Source of the DNA: Sycobia sp. Sy_11
Lineage: Eukaryota; Arthropoda; Insecta; Hymenoptera; Epichrysomallidae
DNA length: 64,000 bases
Direction of reading: 5' to 3'
Assembly: GCA_018907035.1 (NCBI GenBank)
Contig: JACCIC010000140.1
Location: 1,309,501-1,373,500 of the forward strand
Part shown: piece by piece, positions 62,477-64,000 of the stretch
Numbering within the stretch: position 1 is the stretch's first letter
Layout of the letters: every line of letters starts with the position of its first letter
Translations under genes and position numbers: made by a program
Notes under the pieces: generated by a model
The model's database searches: none
What the model saw: only the letters and a program-made list of their open reading frames with translations
Told to the model about the DNA's origin: nothing

Positions 62477-63987
62477 ACAAATTTTTAGAATAAATTTTCT
62501 AAAACTTATATTACAACAATAAATATAATGATTTTACGGATTCGTGGTTCATCTACTGGTCTAGTTGTTTTGAATCATATTTAAACAATATTTTTATCTC
62601 TTTGGCAGTCAACAATATTTATTTAAATTGTTCATATCTGCAATTGGACACATCGCCACATAACAATGACTATGTGATATTTTTCACCCATTATATTATT
62701 ATTTATTGAAAGAAAAGATTGCTTTTACTCAACTGCCATTGATATTTTCAATCCTGTCAGCTGTAATACATCAACTTTTTTCCATCGACATGTTCACCTA
62801 CTATTTACTATAATAGCGTGGTTTTTTTCTATATTAAAATTTCAATTTTAATTTTAAAATTATTTAATTTAATTTAAAAATTTTAAGAAATACAAAAAGG
62901 AACTTAGAATCTAACTTTACCTTATTTCATAAATATCACATTTTCAAAAATGTCTTGCTCTATTGTAATTATATCATATTTAATCTTATAAATTGTTTAT
63001 AAGATTGTCACGTATCAGTCTAATAAAGAATTCTATACTATATGAATAGCAATAGTAATCGATTTATAAAAATAGTTGATAAAATTTATTAACTTATAAT
63101 ATAAAAGAATAATTTTTTCCAAAATAACTTGACTTTTTAATTCCGCTAAGTTATAAATTTTATCAATGAAAATTACTTAATAATTGATCGCATTACATTG
63201 ATTACAGATTGTACACGAGACAGCTGAAAATGGAAAAGTCACTTTCGGTCCCGTATTCCATGAGAAGTTTTTGAAGACCGTTTTGGAACTTCAAGAGGGC
63301 ATTAAAAATATTATAACACCGAACAACTACACTCTCGCCGACGTTTGCTTCGCGCCTCTATCTGCACCTTATACTGGACCAGTGACGGTTTCGCAGTGTG
63401 CGATTCAGAGCATTTGGGGCTACTGGCAAGATGATGTCGATAAATTTGAAAGTACCAGCACGGATGAGAAAAACTTCACCATCAATTACTTGGACGCTTT
63501 TAAAGCCTGCACTCAGTAAGTATTACATTGAAAATATAAGTGTAACATTTTGGAGTTTTGAAATGCAATGGAGGATTATTCTTTTGTTATATTCAATATG
63601 AAGAAGGTAAATGTATTATTATATAATAATATCTGTTAGGCATTCATCTTAATTTTGTCAAAATGTAATAAGTTCTATACATAACAAATATGTGTATAGT
63701 TAAATGAATTTCAACATTTATTTTAGCTACTATATAGAATCCACATGAACATCAGTTGTTAATTATTATATTAAAATTTTTTATTCTAGAAATCCATATA
63801 GCATTGATTGTCTTGCTAATTATGGCGGACCTGTTGAGCCAGCCATTGCCGTTGGTGGCTTTGTCAAGCCTGGAGAAAATCTTCGTGATCCTCCCTATGA
63901 AAAAGCTACAGCTATTATTCTCACTATTCTCATTAACAATTATCATAACAAATCCAAACTTGTGCCAGCAATGGAATGGGAACAGAG
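44187..63987 (+). CDS. NPC1: Niemann-Pick C1 intracellular cholesterol transporter, 5' half (partial)
   Basis: Nine coding exons join in frame to about 647 residues; the last ends at a GTAAAC donor 13 bp before the window edge, so the gene continues (human NPC1 is 1278 aa). NPC1 takes cholesterol from NPC2 in the late endosome/lysosome lumen and exports it. Visible parts are a signal peptide, the cysteine-rich N-terminal sterol-binding domain ([31 protein letters not shown]), a proline-rich linker ([12 protein letters not shown]), membrane segment 1 (about residues 293-314), a cytosolic linker, membrane segment 2 (about 415-430), [19 protein letters not shown], and the middle lumenal domain with [11 protein letters not shown]. 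The sterol-sensing domain lies beyond the edge. Of two in-frame starts, M1 (44187) and M20 (44244), both leave the hydrophobic signal sequence. It resembles the broadly expressed insect NPC1a type, but a/b assignment is not certain. Confidence 0.95.
44316..46482 (+). other. NPC1 intron 1
   Basis: 2.2 kb. The first part is GC-richer, with GTAT/TGTG repeats at 44485-44515; the rest is AT-rich and ends in a long T-run before the TTTCAG acceptor. No other gene was recognised. Confidence 0.6.
46483..46834 (+). CDS. NPC1: NPC1 exon 2: sterol-binding domain, first part
   Basis: Starts [16 protein letters not shown] after TTTCAG and ends in phase 1 at a GTACGT donor. It contains most of the domain's conserved cysteines and NVT, an N-glycosylation site. 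Confidence 0.93.
46914..47203 (+). CDS. NPC1: NPC1 exon 3: sterol-binding domain, second part
   Basis: Follows a 79-nt intron. It encodes [25 protein letters not shown] and [16 protein letters not shown], and ends in phase 0 at GTAAGT. Order and cysteines agree with the end of the NPC1 N-terminal domain. Confidence 0.93.
47292..47484 (+). CDS. NPC1: NPC1 exon 4: proline linker and membrane segment 1
   Basis: [11 protein letters not shown] matches the CSCxDC motif of the family, then the proline-rich linker and hydrophobic [20 protein letters not shown]. It ends in phase 1 at GTAAGT. Confidence 0.93.
47485..49292 (+). other. NPC1 intron 4
   Basis: 1.8 kb and very AT-rich, with no recognised feature beyond a short (GT)n at 49276-49290, just before the proposed acceptor. 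An additional small exon cannot be excluded. Confidence 0.5.
49293..49424 (+). CDS. NPC1: NPC1 exon 5: cytosolic linker (start uncertain)
   Basis: In the frame required by exons 4 and 6, this exon reads [19 protein letters not shown], then [16 protein letters not shown] and SPLQSKRS, ending in phase 1 at GTAGGT. The linker after membrane segment 1 is poorly conserved between species, so similarity cannot confirm it. The acceptor is a GTGTGTGTAG without a pyrimidine tract; other in-phase AGs at 49301-49302 and 49312-49313 are possible. The donor and phase fit with exon 6 are good. Confidence 0.65.
53870..53924. repeat. (TA)n tract
   Basis: A ~55-bp TA run in NPC1 intron 5, closely followed by a second one at 54029-54064. 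Confidence 0.95.
55878..55978. repeat. Compound (TA)n-(TATG)n microsatellite
   Basis: A 40-bp TA tract runs straight into about 13 GTAT units, 56 bp before NPC1 exon 6. Length changes here would fall close to the exon 6 branch region. Confidence 0.9.
56035..56157 (+). CDS. NPC1: NPC1 exon 6: linker before membrane segment 2
   Basis: After CTTTAG it reads [16 protein letters not shown], then [20 protein letters not shown], and ends in phase 1 at GTGAGT. The [17 protein letters not shown] segment is the family's conserved run-up to membrane segment 2. Confidence 0.9.
56158..61490 (+). other. NPC1 intron 6
   Basis: 5.3 kb. It holds (TA)n tracts at 56281-56328, 58199-58252, 58439-58506 and 59566-59624, a (GGA)n run at 58646-58682, a poly-A run at 59920-59943, and GC-rich patches at 56380-57010 and 58540-58880. 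Frames such as 58548-58796 reflect the GGA repeat (poly-Arg) and are not genes. No other gene was recognised. Confidence 0.55.
58439..58506. repeat. (TA)n tract
   Basis: At ~66 bp, one of the longest TA runs here, only 187 bp after another tract (58199-58252) in NPC1 intron 6. Confidence 0.95.
61491..61708 (+). CDS. NPC1: NPC1 exon 7: membrane segment 2 and start of the middle lumenal domain
   Basis: After TTCGCAG it encodes [20 protein letters not shown], then [35 protein letters not shown] and [13 protein letters not shown], ending in phase 0 at GTAAGT. GC content is much higher than in exons 2-4. Confidence 0.94.
61709..63207 (+). other. NPC1 intron 7
   Basis: 1.5 kb, AT-rich, with short TA runs at 61772-61791 and 61952-61972 and a longer one at 62430-62474. 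No other feature was seen. Confidence 0.65.
63208..63515 (+). CDS. NPC1: NPC1 exon 8: middle lumenal domain
   Basis: Begins [17 protein letters not shown] and runs through [25 protein letters not shown] and [18 protein letters not shown], ending in phase 2 at GTAAGT. NYT and NFT are likely glycosylation sites. Confidence 0.94.
63790..63987 (+). CDS. NPC1: NPC1 exon 9: end of middle lumenal domain (last exon in window)
   Basis: Reads [36 protein letters not shown] and [20 protein letters not shown] before GTAAAC. The GGFVKP..A segment and the following strand precede the sterol-sensing domain in NPC1. Confidence 0.93.
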
Positions 63988-64000
63988 GTAAACTAATTTT

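Noticed and set aside
1..64000. CRISPR arrays, bacterial-type operons or prophage
   Set aside because: Direct repeats here are microsatellites or transposon remnants, the genes have spliceosomal introns, and no phage or bacterial gene was seen.

Overview
The window reads as AT-rich insect nuclear DNA, most likely from an ant or another hymenopteran. Genes are split by GT-AG introns. The proteins fit an insect: a sarcoplasmic calcium-binding protein, a small cuticle-type secreted protein and an insect-like NPC1. Long (TA)n tracts, (CT)n/(GA)n runs and degenerate DNA transposons fill the non-coding space. The order is inferred from general character only; no search was run.

Layout, left to right. 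(1) 157-610, minus: the first two coding exons of an unrecognised acidic, Q-rich gene that runs off the left edge. (2) 611-5289: intergenic DNA with a ~107-bp duplication and a small inverted-repeat element, then the cyclin L 5' region. (3) 5290-9640, plus: complete four-exon cyclin L (419 aa) with a C-terminal RS tail. (4) 9974-10873, minus: two-exon LRRC51-like gene, convergent with cyclin L. (5) 10874-21808: ~11 kb with no securely identified gene, holding palindromes, MITE-like elements, a CpG-rich patch and one weak two-exon minus-strand candidate. (6) 21809-31629, plus: sarcoplasmic calcium-binding protein, five coding exons, 193 aa. Its 52-nt first coding exon is 8.2 kb upstream of the second, and that intron holds a decayed mariner carrying a nested inverted-repeat insertion. 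(7) 32254-33316, minus: CoA-type Nudix hydrolase like NUDT8, 252 aa. (8) 34196-35341, plus: intronless 381-aa DCAF8-like WD40 protein. (9) 39326-41246, plus: 98-aa secreted cuticle-like protein with a clear TATA box. (10) 44187-63987, plus: first nine coding exons (~647 residues) of Niemann-Pick C1, continuing past the right edge, with introns of 5-7 kb full of microsatellites.

The genes do not form an obvious pathway; this is ordinary eukaryotic neighbourhood. Two convergent pairs (cyclin L/LRRC51 and SCP/NUDT8) have close 3' ends. No CRISPR array, operon, rRNA or convincing tRNA was seen. No clearly new biological system was found. The most useful second looks are the candidate poison exon in cyclin L, the intronless DCAF8-like gene, the nested transposon, the repeated motif in the left-edge gene, and a possible small minus-strand gene at 19.7-20.1 kb. 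Exon joins were worked out by hand from reading frame and splice sites and need transcript support.
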